From contig CAZRSF010000035.1 of NCBI GenBank assembly GCA_964602655.1, positions 1-60,784 on the forward strand: DNA of 60,784 nucleotides, in the 5' to 3' direction. Below, one piece after another: positions 28,661-37,226 of the stretch. The notes beneath the pieces are model-generated. The model was not told the DNA's origin and ran no database searches. It saw only the letters and a list, made by a program, of their open reading frames with translations. Origin of the DNA: Moduliflexus sp964602655 (GTDB taxonomy: Bacteria > Moduliflexota > Moduliflexia > Moduliflexales > Moduliflexaceae). The stretch's first letter is position 1, and every line of letters starts with the position of its first letter. The translations under genes were made by a program, and so were the position numbers.

Positions 28661-29737
28661 ATGGTGGAAACTCTGACAAAATCGTTGCGCGTTTTAATTG
28701 TGGATGACGCGATCGTCTTCCGGAGAGGATTGTCTGAAATGCTCTCGGATGTCCCTTATATCGAAGTCGTCGGAACGGCGTCGAATGGCAAAATCGCCCT
28801 GATGAAGATTCCGTCTCTGAAACCGGATGCCCTGGTGCTTGACGTGGAAATGCCGGAATTAGACGGGATTGAGACACTAAAAGCGTTGCGGGAACGGCAT
28901 CCTGCACTCAAGGTGATCATGCTCAGCATCCATACGACACGCGGAGCGGAAAAAACTCTTGAAGCGTTATCATTAGGGGCGATTGATTTTGTCGAAAAAC
29001 CGTCCGGCTCGAATGATTATCGCACGAACTTTCAAAAAATTCGTGGAGAATTGCTGCCGAAATTACGGCTGCTGAAACTTCAAAAATCGTTTTTAGCGCC
29101 ACAACCCGGCCTGGTATCCTCTCCCTCTGCCAGCGTCTCAAAACGCGTCCCTTCAATTCTGCGCAAAGAATGCGAAGTAATTGCGATTGCCAGTTCGACG
29201 GGCGGGCCGAACGCCTTGAATATTGTTCTGCCGGAAATTTCCAGAGAGGCGAATATCAGCATTTTAATCGTTCAGCACATGCCGCCATTGTTCACGAAAC
29301 AGTTTGCGCTTTCCCTTGACCAAAAAACCGAGTACACGGTTCGAGAAGCAACCACTGGAGATATTGTTGCTCCGGGAACGGTGTTTATCGCTCCGGGAAA
29401 TTATCACATGGCCTTACGTGAAATGGGCGGAGAACGGCGCATCACGCTGCATCAGGGGCCGCTTGAAAATGGATGTCGGCCATCGGCCAATGTCTTGTTT
29501 CGGTCAGTCGCAGAAATTTATGGCAAACGCGCCTTAGGCGTGGTGTTGACGGGCATGGGCAAAGATGGCATGGAAGGCGCGAAAGCGATGAAAGACCAGG
29601 GCGCAACGATTATTGCTCAGGATAAAGACACCAGCGTGGCCTGGGGCATGCCGCGCAGCGTGATTGAAGCGGAATTGGCTGATATTGTGCTCCCGCTTCA
29701 GGAAGTCGCCCGCACGATTAACCGCATTATTTCTTAA
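28661..29737 (+). CDS. cheB: CheB protein-glutamate methylesterase
   Basis: A 358-residue receiver plus methylesterase that removes methyl groups from chemoreceptors when phosphorylated. The receiver has VVDDAIVFRR-like and VLDVEMPELDG blocks. The catalytic triad is complete: Ser179 in IASSTGGP, His206 in QHMP and Asp302 in GMGKDG. It lies 56 bases after the inactive paralogue, so the two look like a tandem duplication in which one copy lost catalysis. No CheR is adjacent. Confidence 0.94.
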   Translation: MVETLTKSLRVLIVDDAIVFRRGLSEMLSDVPYIEVVGTASNGKIALMKIPSLKPDALVLDVEMPELDGIETLKALRERHPALKVIMLSIHTTRGAEKTLEALSLGAIDFVEKPSGSNDYRTNFQKIRGELLPKLRLLKLQKSFLAPQPGLVSSPSASVSKRVPSILRKECEVIAIASSTGGPNALNIVLPEISREANISILIVQHMPPLFTKQFALSLDQKTEYTVREATTGDIVAPGTVFIAPGNYHMALREMGGERRITLHQGPLENGCRPSANVLFRSVAEIYGKRALGVVLTGMGKDGMEGAKAMKDQGATIIAQDKDTSVAWGMPRSVIEAELADIVLPLQEVARTINRIIS

Positions 29738-29753
29738 TCTCGTGACGCGCGAA

Positions 29754-29788
29754 AGCTGCCAGACACGTTAAACACGTGTCTGGCAGCT
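29754..29788. repeat. 35-bp palindrome, GTCAGACACC family variant
   Basis: Arms AGCTGCCAGACACGT and complement around TAAAC, between the convergent cheB and Nudix genes. Compared with the 4281 copy the differences fall in pairs that keep base pairing. It probably serves as a shared transcript end. Confidence 0.8.
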
Positions 29789-30368
29789 ACGTTTGTTTCA
29801 TGAATGCCAACCGCTGTAACGCGATGATCGTTTTCGCGTCGCAAATCTCGCCGCGTCGAATCATGCTAAGCGCTTCGATAAACGGCACGGTCAACAGTTG
29901 AATATCTTCATGTTCCGACGCTAACCCTCCGCCAGCGTTTACGCGTTCGGCCTGCCGCAGGTAGCCAAGATATACATGCACCTGTTCGGTCGTCCCGCCA
30001 GGGCTGAGATAGCACGAGCAGAGCGGCGTCAATTCCGAGACCTCATAGCCGATTTCTTCGACAAGTTCGCTATGCGCGACGGTCAGCCCATCGCGGCCTT
30101 TATCAATCACGCCCGCCACGATTTCGATCAGCCAGCCGGATTGGTCGCGCAGATACGCCGGATAGCGAAATTGTTTGATCAGCAAGACGTTGTCGTTTTC
30201 CGCATCGTACAGCAGCACCCCGACCGCATTGCCGCGCTCGAAGACGATCCGCTCGACCTCTTCGCTCATTGAACCGTCGAAACGTTCATGCTGAAAACGT
30301 ACCCGCAGAATTTTAAAAACATTATGAAAATTATAATCTTCATGAATCACGCTCGTATCAACGCGCAT
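29787..30368 (-). CDS. Nudix hydrolase with degenerate Nudix box (ADP-sugar pyrophosphatase-like)
   Basis: A 193-residue protein resembling ADP-ribose/GDP-mannose pyrophosphatases. The Nudix box G-x5-E-x7-RE-U-x-EE-x-GU spans Gly86 to Tyr108, but the first Glu is Arg92 and the Arg is Ser100. The metal ligands Glu101, Glu104 and Glu105 and the Gly remain. Activity may be kept, since the core EExG helix is intact, but it departs from the consensus at two positions. It follows the caspase-like gene across a stem-loop. Confidence 0.82.
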   Translation of the reverse strand: MRVDTSVIHEDYNFHNVFKILRVRFQHERFDGSMSEEVERIVFERGNAVGVLLYDAENDNVLLIKQFRYPAYLRDQSGWLIEIVAGVIDKGRDGLTVAHSELVEEIGYEVSELTPLCSCYLSPGGTTEQVHVYLGYLRQAERVNAGGGLASEHEDIQLLTVPFIEALSMIRRGEICDAKTIIALQRLAFMKQT

Positions 30369-30382
30369 AATATGTATTTATC

Positions 30383-30424
30383 GTGCTAATCAAGGAAAAT
30401 CAAAAGACTTTCCTTGATTAGCAC
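30383..30424 (-). terminator. Stem-loop overlapping the caspase-like gene stop
   Basis: Perfect 16-bp arms (GTGCTAATCAAGGAAA and complement) around a 10-base loop. The stop codon TAA at 30420-30418 lies inside the stem. It probably ends or stabilises the transcript of the upstream operon. No T-run follows, so simple intrinsic termination is not certain. Confidence 0.6.
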
Positions 30425-31059
30425 GGCAACATTGCAGATTTATCACCGTAAACCTGAACAAGAGCGTCACGATTATGTCGTAAATCAGCGGCAAATTGGA
30501 AACTTTCTATTCCACTTGCTCCATGTCCGATGGTAAAATAATCAATCCATTGCGAATATATTTCGATGGCTTTATTTCGCGCTTTTTCTATGGTATGATT
30601 AGGCTCATCTAACATTATGAGAATTGCTTTATTGACGCATTCTTCCAAACAATCAACATAAGGAGAATCGAAATAGACAATGACGGGTTGATCGTATCCA
30701 ATGTAGCAACGAGCCACACTCGCCGATGCAACGCCTAATATTTTCGCTGTATAGCAGGCGACAACATAAACAATCTGCTGAGACAGCAAATTCAGATTGC
30801 TCAGATCGATGGCGGAGTTTCCGTTCTGTCCAACCATCTTGTCCGGCATACCATGTCCATAGAAGATGAACACCGTGTTTTCAGAATTTTTCAGGATATC
30901 TTCGATTTTTTGTCGAATTGCATCATTGATGGCTAAATCCGTTACGTGCCACCCATGTGCGATAAAACGTGTTTTGACGGATTCCGCCCATTTATAAGAA
31001 ATTTTGGATGCATCAGGATGTCGTGTGCGAACAAGGACAAGATGTTTTGCGTTTGCCAT
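30418..31059 (-). CDS. Caspase-like (clan CD) cysteine peptidase, single domain
   Basis: A 213-residue protein with the caspase/gingipain pattern: a hydrophobic strand then His-Gly (FIFYGHG, His69), and a second strand then Ala-Cys (VYVVACYTA, Cys102), the expected catalytic dyad. It has no signal peptide, TPR or other domain. Its ATG follows the response-regulator stop by one base (TAATATG), so the two are translationally coupled. Caspase-like proteins in bacteria are often effectors that cut a partner or cause cell death, but the substrate here is unknown; no gasdermin gene is visible. The gene is more A+T-rich than the window average. Assignment rests on the dyad and predicted strands. Confidence 0.7.
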   Translation of the reverse strand: MANAKHLVLVRTRHPDASKISYKWAESVKTRFIAHGWHVTDLAINDAIRQKIEDILKNSENTVFIFYGHGMPDKMVGQNGNSAIDLSNLNLLSQQIVYVVACYTAKILGVASASVARCYIGYDQPVIVYFDSPYVDCLEECVNKAILIMLDEPNHTIEKARNKAIEIYSQWIDYFTIGHGASGIESFQFAADLRHNRDALVQVYGDKSAMLPC

Positions 31060-31060
31060 A

Positions 31061-31630
31061 TTATTGAATCTTCCCCCTTGTCAGCAAATCTATTGTTAAT
31101 TGGATAAGTTTTTGATATTCTTTTCTGCCGAATTCGGTATTGCCTCGGATTTCGTCTAACACGTCTTTTGCCGACCATGCCACACCTGAAAGCGTTGCTT
31201 TCATCGGGTGCGAGGATTCTTCCGGATGAGCCGAGACCCAATCTTCCAGCGCATTGATAATGCCGTCTTTGCGCTGAACGGCTTCCGCGACTTTTTTGAC
31301 TAACTCATCCATATCCACAGGCTTTTTCAGATAATCGAACGCATGGTAATGATGCGATTCGATTGCCGTTTGTTCATCGCCGAACGCAGTAATCATGATG
31401 ACCTTTGCAAAAGGGTTCATGCCGTCTATTCGTTTCAGCACTTCCATGCCGTTCATTTTTTGCATTTTCCAATCGAGCAGCACGACCTCATAATAACTGC
31501 GCTGATATTTTTCCCAGCCTTCTTCGCCACTGAAGGCCGTATCAACGAGATACCGTTCTCTTTTTAATGCTCTAGCGTATTCTTCGACAATTTCCGGTTC
31601 ATCATCAATCAAAAGAATCTTTTTCTCCAT
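31061..31630 (-). CDS. Response regulator with non-DNA-binding helical tail
   Basis: A 189-residue protein. Receiver residues 1-120: acidic pair Asp9-Asp10, phospho-Asp53 in VVLLDWKMQ, Thr81, and Lys102 in YLKKPVD. The remaining 65 residues (ALEDWVSAHP to the end) are helical, without a helix-turn-helix or known enzyme motif, so output is probably through protein contact. The start overlaps the end of the kinase gene by 26 bases and has AGAGGAGG upstream. The kinase above is its likely partner and the caspase-like protein below its likely target. Confidence 0.87.
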   Translation of the reverse strand: MEKKILLIDDEPEIVEEYARALKRERYLVDTAFSGEEGWEKYQRSYYEVVLLDWKMQKMNGMEVLKRIDGMNPFAKVIMITAFGDEQTAIESHHYHAFDYLKKPVDMDELVKKVAEAVQRKDGIINALEDWVSAHPEESSHPMKATLSGVAWSAKDVLDEIRGNTEFGRKEYQKLIQLTIDLLTRGKIQ

Positions 31631-33239
31631 GACGTTCCTCCTCTGAGGCGATAGGGATTCGAATCAAGAAGCGTGTGCCTTTTCCAATATCGCTTTCGAC
31701 TGAAATACTCCCCTGATATGTTTTGATAATATCCTGAACGATAAAGAGCCCTAACCCGGTTCCTTTCTCTTTTTTAGTAAAAAACGCTTCGAAGATTTTA
31801 GGACGATCAGCCTGTGAAATGCCGATGCCAGTATCTTCGAAGGTCACTCCGATTTTATTCGTATGCTCCATGATGTTCGTAGAAATGATGATGCGTTTTT
31901 CTTCGCATCCTTCCAGCGCATCGCGGGCATTGGTCAGCAGATTGATAAATACCTGCTCCATTTGCACCATATCGGCCTTAACATGAGGAAGCTCGGTGTG
32001 GAATTTTTTTTCGACAATAATTCCCCGTATTTTTAATTGCTCGTTCAATAAAATCAGCGAGTTTTCGATGACGACGTTCATATCGAGCAACTGCAATCTC
32101 GGCTGGCGTTGGCGCGAAAGCACATGGAGATGATTGATAATCCGGTCTATGCGTTTCGTCGTTTTGACAATATGCTGCAAATCCGCGATGATTTCGGTCT
32201 GGCTGATTCGTTGCAATTCAATGTCTTTCAGGCAATTCTGCGCTCGTCCTAAAATGATTTGAAGCGGTTGATTGATTTCATGCGCTAACCCTGACGCCAT
32301 CATGCCTAAAGAGGCCATCTGGCGGGATTGCTGCAATTCCGCGTTTTTTCGTTGAATCTCCCGTTCCAATTCTTTGAACATCGGCTCTTCGACTACTTGA
32401 TCCAGACGCTCGATATTTTTCCATGAAGAAAGGTAGATATCCAAGAGTTCGAAGTTTCGCCGCACATGGTCAATAATCTGCGTTTCATTTCCGACGAGAA
32501 ATGGCTGTTTATACATGCGCTCATAATAGACTTTATATTTTCGAATAATTCCGGAAATTTTATCAATCGCATATTTATCGAAATTCGGCAGAAGTTCGAA
32601 ACTTTTTTCTTGTAATGCTGTAAAAAAACTTAATTGCGCAAGCGGCATGTCATACGAGATATGCGAAGTCACCGAACGAGAAATAAATAAACAGCAGCAA
32701 TTCTGAACGTCTTGTAAGGATTGATAAATTTTGACAGCCACCGAAAGCGACACATGGCAATTATCAATCACCATGAACGTTTTTTGGCGTTGAGCAGATT
32801 CAAGAATCGCTGTCCAGAGTTCATCGAATCGGCAATATGAATTCAATTGATAATAAAAAGGAAGCCATCCTTTTTTTTTGAACCGATTGATCAACGTTCG
32901 CGCCATCACGGTTTTTCCGATTCCCGGATCGCCGGTCAGCAAGGCAACAGGCGATGAAGTCTTTTCCGAAAGCAACAGACGTTCGATGTTGCGAAGCATC
33001 TCCGCTTCCTGTTCGCAGAAATATGTCAGACGGCGAGAAAAGAGCCGCGTTTCCGGCAACGCGTCTGGAAATCGTGAAGAGGTCGCGCACGAGGTTGTTT
33101 TGGCGTTTCGAAGAAGGCGTTGCTGAAGTTCTTCGATGCGTTTGCGAATGCGCTGCGTTTCAAGCGAGTCGAGAAAATTCGATTGAAGTTGCTGTTTGAG
33201 GCGGGCAATTTCATTCTCAATACTTTTGTTCGCTTCCAT
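31605..33239 (-). CDS. Cytosolic histidine kinase with N-terminal AAA-type ATPase domain
   Basis: A 544-residue soluble kinase with an unusual build. A coiled coil covers 1-45. A P-loop ATPase follows, with Walker A GDPGIGKT at 103-110 and Walker B FMVIDN at 155-160, and then a helical region to about 300. The kinase core has phospho-His320 in GLAHEINQPL, N box NLLTNARDAL at 433-442, G1 EDTGIGIS and G2 GTGLGLFI. There is no membrane segment and no PAS or GAF domain, so the ATPase region takes the place of the sensor, as in STAND-like switches. The start at 33239 follows AAAGAG; it overlaps the regulator gene at its end. Confidence 0.85.
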   Translation of the reverse strand: MEANKSIENEIARLKQQLQSNFLDSLETQRIRKRIEELQQRLLRNAKTTSCATSSRFPDALPETRLFSRRLTYFCEQEAEMLRNIERLLLSEKTSSPVALLTGDPGIGKTVMARTLINRFKKKGWLPFYYQLNSYCRFDELWTAILESAQRQKTFMVIDNCHVSLSVAVKIYQSLQDVQNCCCLFISRSVTSHISYDMPLAQLSFFTALQEKSFELLPNFDKYAIDKISGIIRKYKVYYERMYKQPFLVGNETQIIDHVRRNFELLDIYLSSWKNIERLDQVVEEPMFKELEREIQRKNAELQQSRQMASLGMMASGLAHEINQPLQIILGRAQNCLKDIELQRISQTEIIADLQHIVKTTKRIDRIINHLHVLSRQRQPRLQLLDMNVVIENSLILLNEQLKIRGIIVEKKFHTELPHVKADMVQMEQVFINLLTNARDALEGCEEKRIIISTNIMEHTNKIGVTFEDTGIGISQADRPKIFEAFFTKKEKGTGLGLFIVQDIIKTYQGSISVESDIGKGTRFLIRIPIASEEERHGEKDSFD

Positions 33240-33270
33240 CTTACGCACTCTTTATAGTAAAGGCAGTAGC

Positions 33271-34497
33271 CTATGCTAATGTCGGATATTTTAATAATAA
33301 GTCCATCAAGCGAATTCGACCAATTGATGAAGATGTTTCTAATAAATAGTGAGATACAAAAGCTGTCTGGGATGGAGATAACACCGAGTCATTTTGAATA
33401 ATCTCCACTAATTCGACAAGGGAAGCGAGTCTATTTTTCATTGCGTTGAAAATAAGACTTTTATATAAAGACGGCCACGCTTCTTTGATAACAAGCAAAG
33501 GAAGAACAGGGTCTAACTCAGGATTTATCGTGTATTCTGGATTGAATTGTAAAAAAATAGCGACGTTGTGAAGGATGTTGAAATATGAACGAACGCTTTC
33601 TATTTCTGCTTGTATTCCGCGAGTATAAATCATCGTCACGATTTGCTTAACTTCATTATCATTAGCAATCTCCGAAAAAATATGTTTGGCATACTCAAGT
33701 AATAATGTATATATATTTTTCTGATAAGGAATAGAAATCGTCAGATCAAAAATTTTACGAAAATAGTTCGAGATAAACGACTCTTCGACCTCTCTGAAAT
33801 GCTGAGAAATAAATTTATGCGCGACCTGTGAGTCAATTCCGCAGATAAATACGACAGGAGTACCGGAGTTGAGAAATAAATTTTTGATCGATTCGAAAAC
33901 AGTTATAACCTCTTCAGGCAAACAGCGTTCAAGATCATCAAAGAAAATGAATGTCGTTTTGCGTTCGTATTTATAGGCGATAGCTTCCAATAATTTTCGC
34001 CATTCATTTCTTATTAAATCAAATGAATCTATATACTGTTCATATATTTTCTTAGGTTGAATTTCTTTATCAATTTCTGAAGCTAATAAGGTTCTGTCCC
34101 CAACACGCAACGCTTTTAATGCAGTAGAAATACCTTCTGATAACAAGACTTTAAACAATTTTTCGCCACTCCGAACGAGTTTAGACGTATCATCGTAATG
34201 CGTAATTGCGAAATTTTGCAAAAACGATAGTGCGATACTTTCAGAGGTACGGTGTCGCCAGGGACTGAACCAGAATGTGCAATATTCTTCGCTCAATCTT
34301 TTTTGAAGCAATCTCATGACCGTCGTTTTTCCAGTTCCCCCTGCTCCATCAATCGAAATCGCCATCGGAGGTTCGATAGAGTTGGTAAGTAATTCATAAA
34401 AACGCTCGATAAACTGATTCTCTTGATAAAAATTGTCCTCAGGAGCTTCGATGGGATATAATGTCGGATCTAATGAATGAATTTTGCCTGTTGCCAT
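33271..34497 (-). CDS. KAP-family P-loop NTPase
   Basis: A 408-residue protein of the KAP family. Walker A GAGGTGKT at 51-58, the family block FWFSPWRHRTSE at 75-86, and Walker B FIFFDDLERC at 183-192. The membrane-spanning insert often found between the Walker motifs of KAP proteins is not apparent, so it may be soluble. KAP NTPases occur in phage-exclusion and other conflict systems; the role of this one is unknown. An AGAGGA site precedes the ATG. It starts only 8 bases after the dihydropyrimidinase stop and is followed 31 bases later by the kinase. It is A+T-rich compared with the gene before it. Confidence 0.87.
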   Translation of the reverse strand: MATGKIHSLDPTLYPIEAPEDNFYQENQFIERFYELLTNSIEPPMAISIDGAGGTGKTTVMRLLQKRLSEEYCTFWFSPWRHRTSESIALSFLQNFAITHYDDTSKLVRSGEKLFKVLLSEGISTALKALRVGDRTLLASEIDKEIQPKKIYEQYIDSFDLIRNEWRKLLEAIAYKYERKTTFIFFDDLERCLPEEVITVFESIKNLFLNSGTPVVFICGIDSQVAHKFISQHFREVEESFISNYFRKIFDLTISIPYQKNIYTLLLEYAKHIFSEIANDNEVKQIVTMIYTRGIQAEIESVRSYFNILHNVAIFLQFNPEYTINPELDPVLPLLVIKEAWPSLYKSLIFNAMKNRLASLVELVEIIQNDSVLSPSQTAFVSHYLLETSSSIGRIRLMDLLLKYPTLA

Positions 34498-34505
34498 GAG
34501 TTCCT

Positions 34506-35900
34506 CTAAATGTTAAGATTGCGACTGAACGGTTTTCGCTTCAAAAATCGTCCTGCGCCAGGCTTGCCGAGAAAACGGCCATTCTCCACAATCAATTCGC
34601 CGCGAGCGAAGACCTTTTCTGGCGTGCCTTTGACGCGCATCCCTTCGTAGAGCGAATAATCCACGATGCTGTGCTGCGTGATGGCGGAAATAAACGTTTC
34701 ATGTTCAGGGTTGATGACGACAAGATCGGCGTCGCTGCCGGGCGCAATGTCCCCTTTTTGCGGATACAGGCCGAAGAGCTTGGCGGGCTGCGTCGAAACA
34801 ATATCAACAAAATGGTTCAAGCTGATGCGCTGCTCGCAGACGCCGCCGGTAAACATCAGGTTGAAGCGCGTTTCGATGCCCGGCCCGCCGTTCGGAATTT
34901 TCGTGAAATCGTCGCGCCCGCGCATTTTTTGACTCTGAAAATGAAACGGACAGTGATCCGTGCCGATTACGTCAATCATCCGATTGCGAATCGCCTGCCA
35001 GAGCGCCGCCTGATCCGACTTCTCGCGCAATGGCGGCGACATCACGTATTTTGCGCCTTCGAATTCGATGCCGTCGTATAATTCGGCGGAAAGAAACAGA
35101 TATTGAGGGCACGTCTCGGCATACACCGGCAGGCCGCGCAGACGCGCCTGCGCAATCTGTTCGATGGCTGCGCCGGACGAGACATGCACGATATACACAG
35201 GAGCCTCGGCTGATTCCGCGAGCGAAATGACGCGATGCACCGCCTCGCGTTCGACAATCGCGGGGCGCGTTCGGGCGTGATATTTCGGCGCAGTCTGTCC
35301 GGCGGCGAGCGCGTCGTGAATCAATACATCAATGATCTGTCCGTTTTCGGCATGAACGCACACCAATGCGCCGATGGCTTTCGCCTGTCGAAGCACGCGA
35401 AAAATCGCGGCATCATCCATCATCATCCGGCTTGGATACGCGGTAAACACCTTGAAACTGGTGACGCCCGCTTCGACGATGCCTTCCATGTCGCGCAGCG
35501 TCCGGTCGGTAAATTCGGAGAGCGTGAGATGAAAACCGTAATCAATGACCGCTTTGCCCTCGGCTTTGCGATGCCAGGAGTCAAGCCCCTGCGCCATCGT
35601 TTCGCCGTGCGCGTGGGCGGCGTAATCAATAATCGTCGTCGTGCCGCCGCAGGCTGCGGCCATCGTGCCGGTCGCAAAATCGTCGCAGGAGCGGATGTCG
35701 CCGAGCGGCATGTCGAGATGCGTATGCGCATCAACGCCGCCGGGCAGCAGATACCGACCAGTCAAATCGAACGTGTGCGACGCTGCGCAGTCAAGATGAC
35801 GGCCAATCTGCTCAATGATTCCGTCTCGCGCAAACACATCGGCTGTCAGCGTTTGCGAGGCGGTGACAACGGTCGCATTTTTGAAAAGGACGCTGTTCAT
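34506..35900 (-). CDS. hydA: Dihydropyrimidinase / D-hydantoinase
   Basis: A 464-residue amidohydrolase that opens dihydrouracil or hydantoin rings. It has the metal-binding GVDAHTHLD near residue 52, the carboxylated Lys in TSFKVFTAY near 146, VHAENG, YIVHVSS, and the final metal Asp in VIGTDHCPF near 310. Spacing fits the hydantoinase family. The ATG at 35900 is preferred; a GTG four codons earlier overlaps the nusB stop. It sits in the same tight minus-strand run as nusB and the KAP gene but has no obvious functional tie to them. Confidence 0.9.
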   Translation of the reverse strand: MNSVLFKNATVVTASQTLTADVFARDGIIEQIGRHLDCAASHTFDLTGRYLLPGGVDAHTHLDMPLGDIRSCDDFATGTMAAACGGTTTIIDYAAHAHGETMAQGLDSWHRKAEGKAVIDYGFHLTLSEFTDRTLRDMEGIVEAGVTSFKVFTAYPSRMMMDDAAIFRVLRQAKAIGALVCVHAENGQIIDVLIHDALAAGQTAPKYHARTRPAIVEREAVHRVISLAESAEAPVYIVHVSSGAAIEQIAQARLRGLPVYAETCPQYLFLSAELYDGIEFEGAKYVMSPPLREKSDQAALWQAIRNRMIDVIGTDHCPFHFQSQKMRGRDDFTKIPNGGPGIETRFNLMFTGGVCEQRISLNHFVDIVSTQPAKLFGLYPQKGDIAPGSDADLVVINPEHETFISAITQHSIVDYSLYEGMRVKGTPEKVFARGELIVENGRFLGKPGAGRFLKRKPFSRNLNI

Positions 35901-35908
35901 AGTCACGC

Positions 35909-36358
35909 TCACTGTGGATTCTTTTCAGTCAGGCGATGATGAATATTATCCAAAATGCCGTTAATAAATGCGCTGGATTTGGGAGTGCCGTATTTTTTGG
36001 AAATGTCTAAGGCTTCGTTGATGGTGACTTTCGGCGGGATGACCTCTTCATACAACAGTTCATACACCGCATACCGGAGAATATTCCGATCAATCACGGC
36101 CATACGCTCGATTGACCAGTTAATGGCATGTTCGATGATAAATGCGTCAATTTCCGCTCGATGCGACAGGGTGCCGCGAACTAATTGCTCGGCAAACATC
36201 CTGACATCTTCAGGATAATGGGTCAGTCCCCAAAAGAGTTTCAGCGCGGCATCAATATCTCTCGGCAGAACGTCTAAGCCGTACAGTAATTTTAAGGCAA
36301 GTTCTCGCCCTTTTCTCCTGCTTCGCATACCCATATTGTACATGCCATTCGTCAGCAC
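35909..36358 (-). CDS. nusB: Transcription antitermination protein NusB
   Basis: A 149-residue RNA-binding NusB that works with NusE on rRNA and other transcripts. It shows the all-helical family pattern: ARxxALKLLYGLDV near the start, DRNILRYAVYELLY in the middle and NEALDISKKYGTPKSSAFINGILD near the end. The start is uncertain: a GTG at 36358 or ATGs at 36343 and 36334 are all in frame without a strong ribosome site. Confidence 0.9.
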   Translation of the reverse strand: MLTNGMYNMGMRSRRKGRELALKLLYGLDVLPRDIDAALKLFWGLTHYPEDVRMFAEQLVRGTLSHRAEIDAFIIEHAINWSIERMAVIDRNILRYAVYELLYEEVIPPKVTINEALDISKKYGTPKSSAFINGILDNIHHRLTEKNPQ

Positions 36359-36444
36359 ACCCCGCCTGCTGCTGCCGTTTTACGCTCAACGTATGGCACG
36401 TTTCGAACGTCAATCGTGTTGATAAAGAACGAAGTCATACATGA

Positions 36445-36474
36445 TAAATATGCTGCGAAGGAAGATTCTGTCAA
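36445..36474 (-). promoter_or_regulatory. Promoter for the nusB-to-caspase run
   Basis: On the minus strand TTGACA (36474-36469), 18 bases, TATTTA (36450-36445), about 90 bases before nusB. It is the only good promoter match I found upstream of the six-gene run, whose gaps are 1 to 31 bases or overlaps. Confidence 0.5.
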
Positions 36475-36552
36475 GCATTTTTTGGCGCATCCGTATTGAT
36501 GCCGATTCCAGGAGTACCGAAGCGTGTTTTGCGCTCAAAAAAGCGGGGCGCG

Positions 36553-37017
36553 TTACGGCTCGTATTCCTCCTGCTCATTTTGATACGGCGGGTCGTGCTC
36601 GAGACGTTTTCCAAAACTGATGACACGGTCGTTCCTGAAGCCGAGACTCTGATAAAAGGCGATGACTTGCGCATTGGTTTCCCGCACCTGCAAGTTGATC
36701 TTGGGACAACCCAACGCTTTGAGCAGTTGTTCCGCCGCCGCCATCATCTGCGTCGCAATGCCTTGACGCTGATAATCCGGGTCAACGGCCAAATAATTAA
36801 TCCAGCCGCGATGCCCTTCGTACCCGGCCATGCAAGTCGCCGCAATCGTTCCTTCGATCAGACCGACCAGGAATAGCTCGGGATTCACCTGACGTTTCCG
36901 TTCGATATCGCAATGGGGGTTGTTCGCTGCCGTGACTAATTGACAGCGGAACCAGAGTTGGATGACCTGTGATTCATCCATAGATTCATAGGGGCGAATA
37001 AGAAGGTCTGGACGCAT
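36553..37017 (-). CDS. GNAT acetyltransferase (YpeA-like)
   Basis: A 154-residue single GNAT domain using acetyl-CoA. Motif A is YLAVDPDYQRQGIATQMM near residue 74-91, and the C-terminal NAQVIAFYQSLGFR block is typical of YpeA/RimI-like enzymes. Substrate unknown. Single gene. Confidence 0.9.
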   Translation of the reverse strand: MRPDLLIRPYESMDESQVIQLWFRCQLVTAANNPHCDIERKRQVNPELFLVGLIEGTIAATCMAGYEGHRGWINYLAVDPDYQRQGIATQMMAAAEQLLKALGCPKINLQVRETNAQVIAFYQSLGFRNDRVISFGKRLEHDPPYQNEQEEYEP

Positions 37018-37226
37018 ACGTATCGGTTCTCTTGAAAAGACGAAGTAAAGTTTCGTATCATGATTCGTGTCAGCCGCTCAACAAGTAGCAATGTCATTTA
37101 TAGACACAATGTTTTGTCAATAAGAATCACTGCCGTTCCGCAATTTTTCTCATTTCCACGGCACGCTGCGACAGCAGCATCCGTTATGCCGGGAACGCGC
37201 GAAACGAGAATAGAAGCAGAATTTTC

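Noticed and set aside
30418..31059. Gasdermin-protease pair
   Set aside because: A caspase-like gene next to a small unknown partner would suggest it, but no gasdermin-like gene is found in the operon or beside it.
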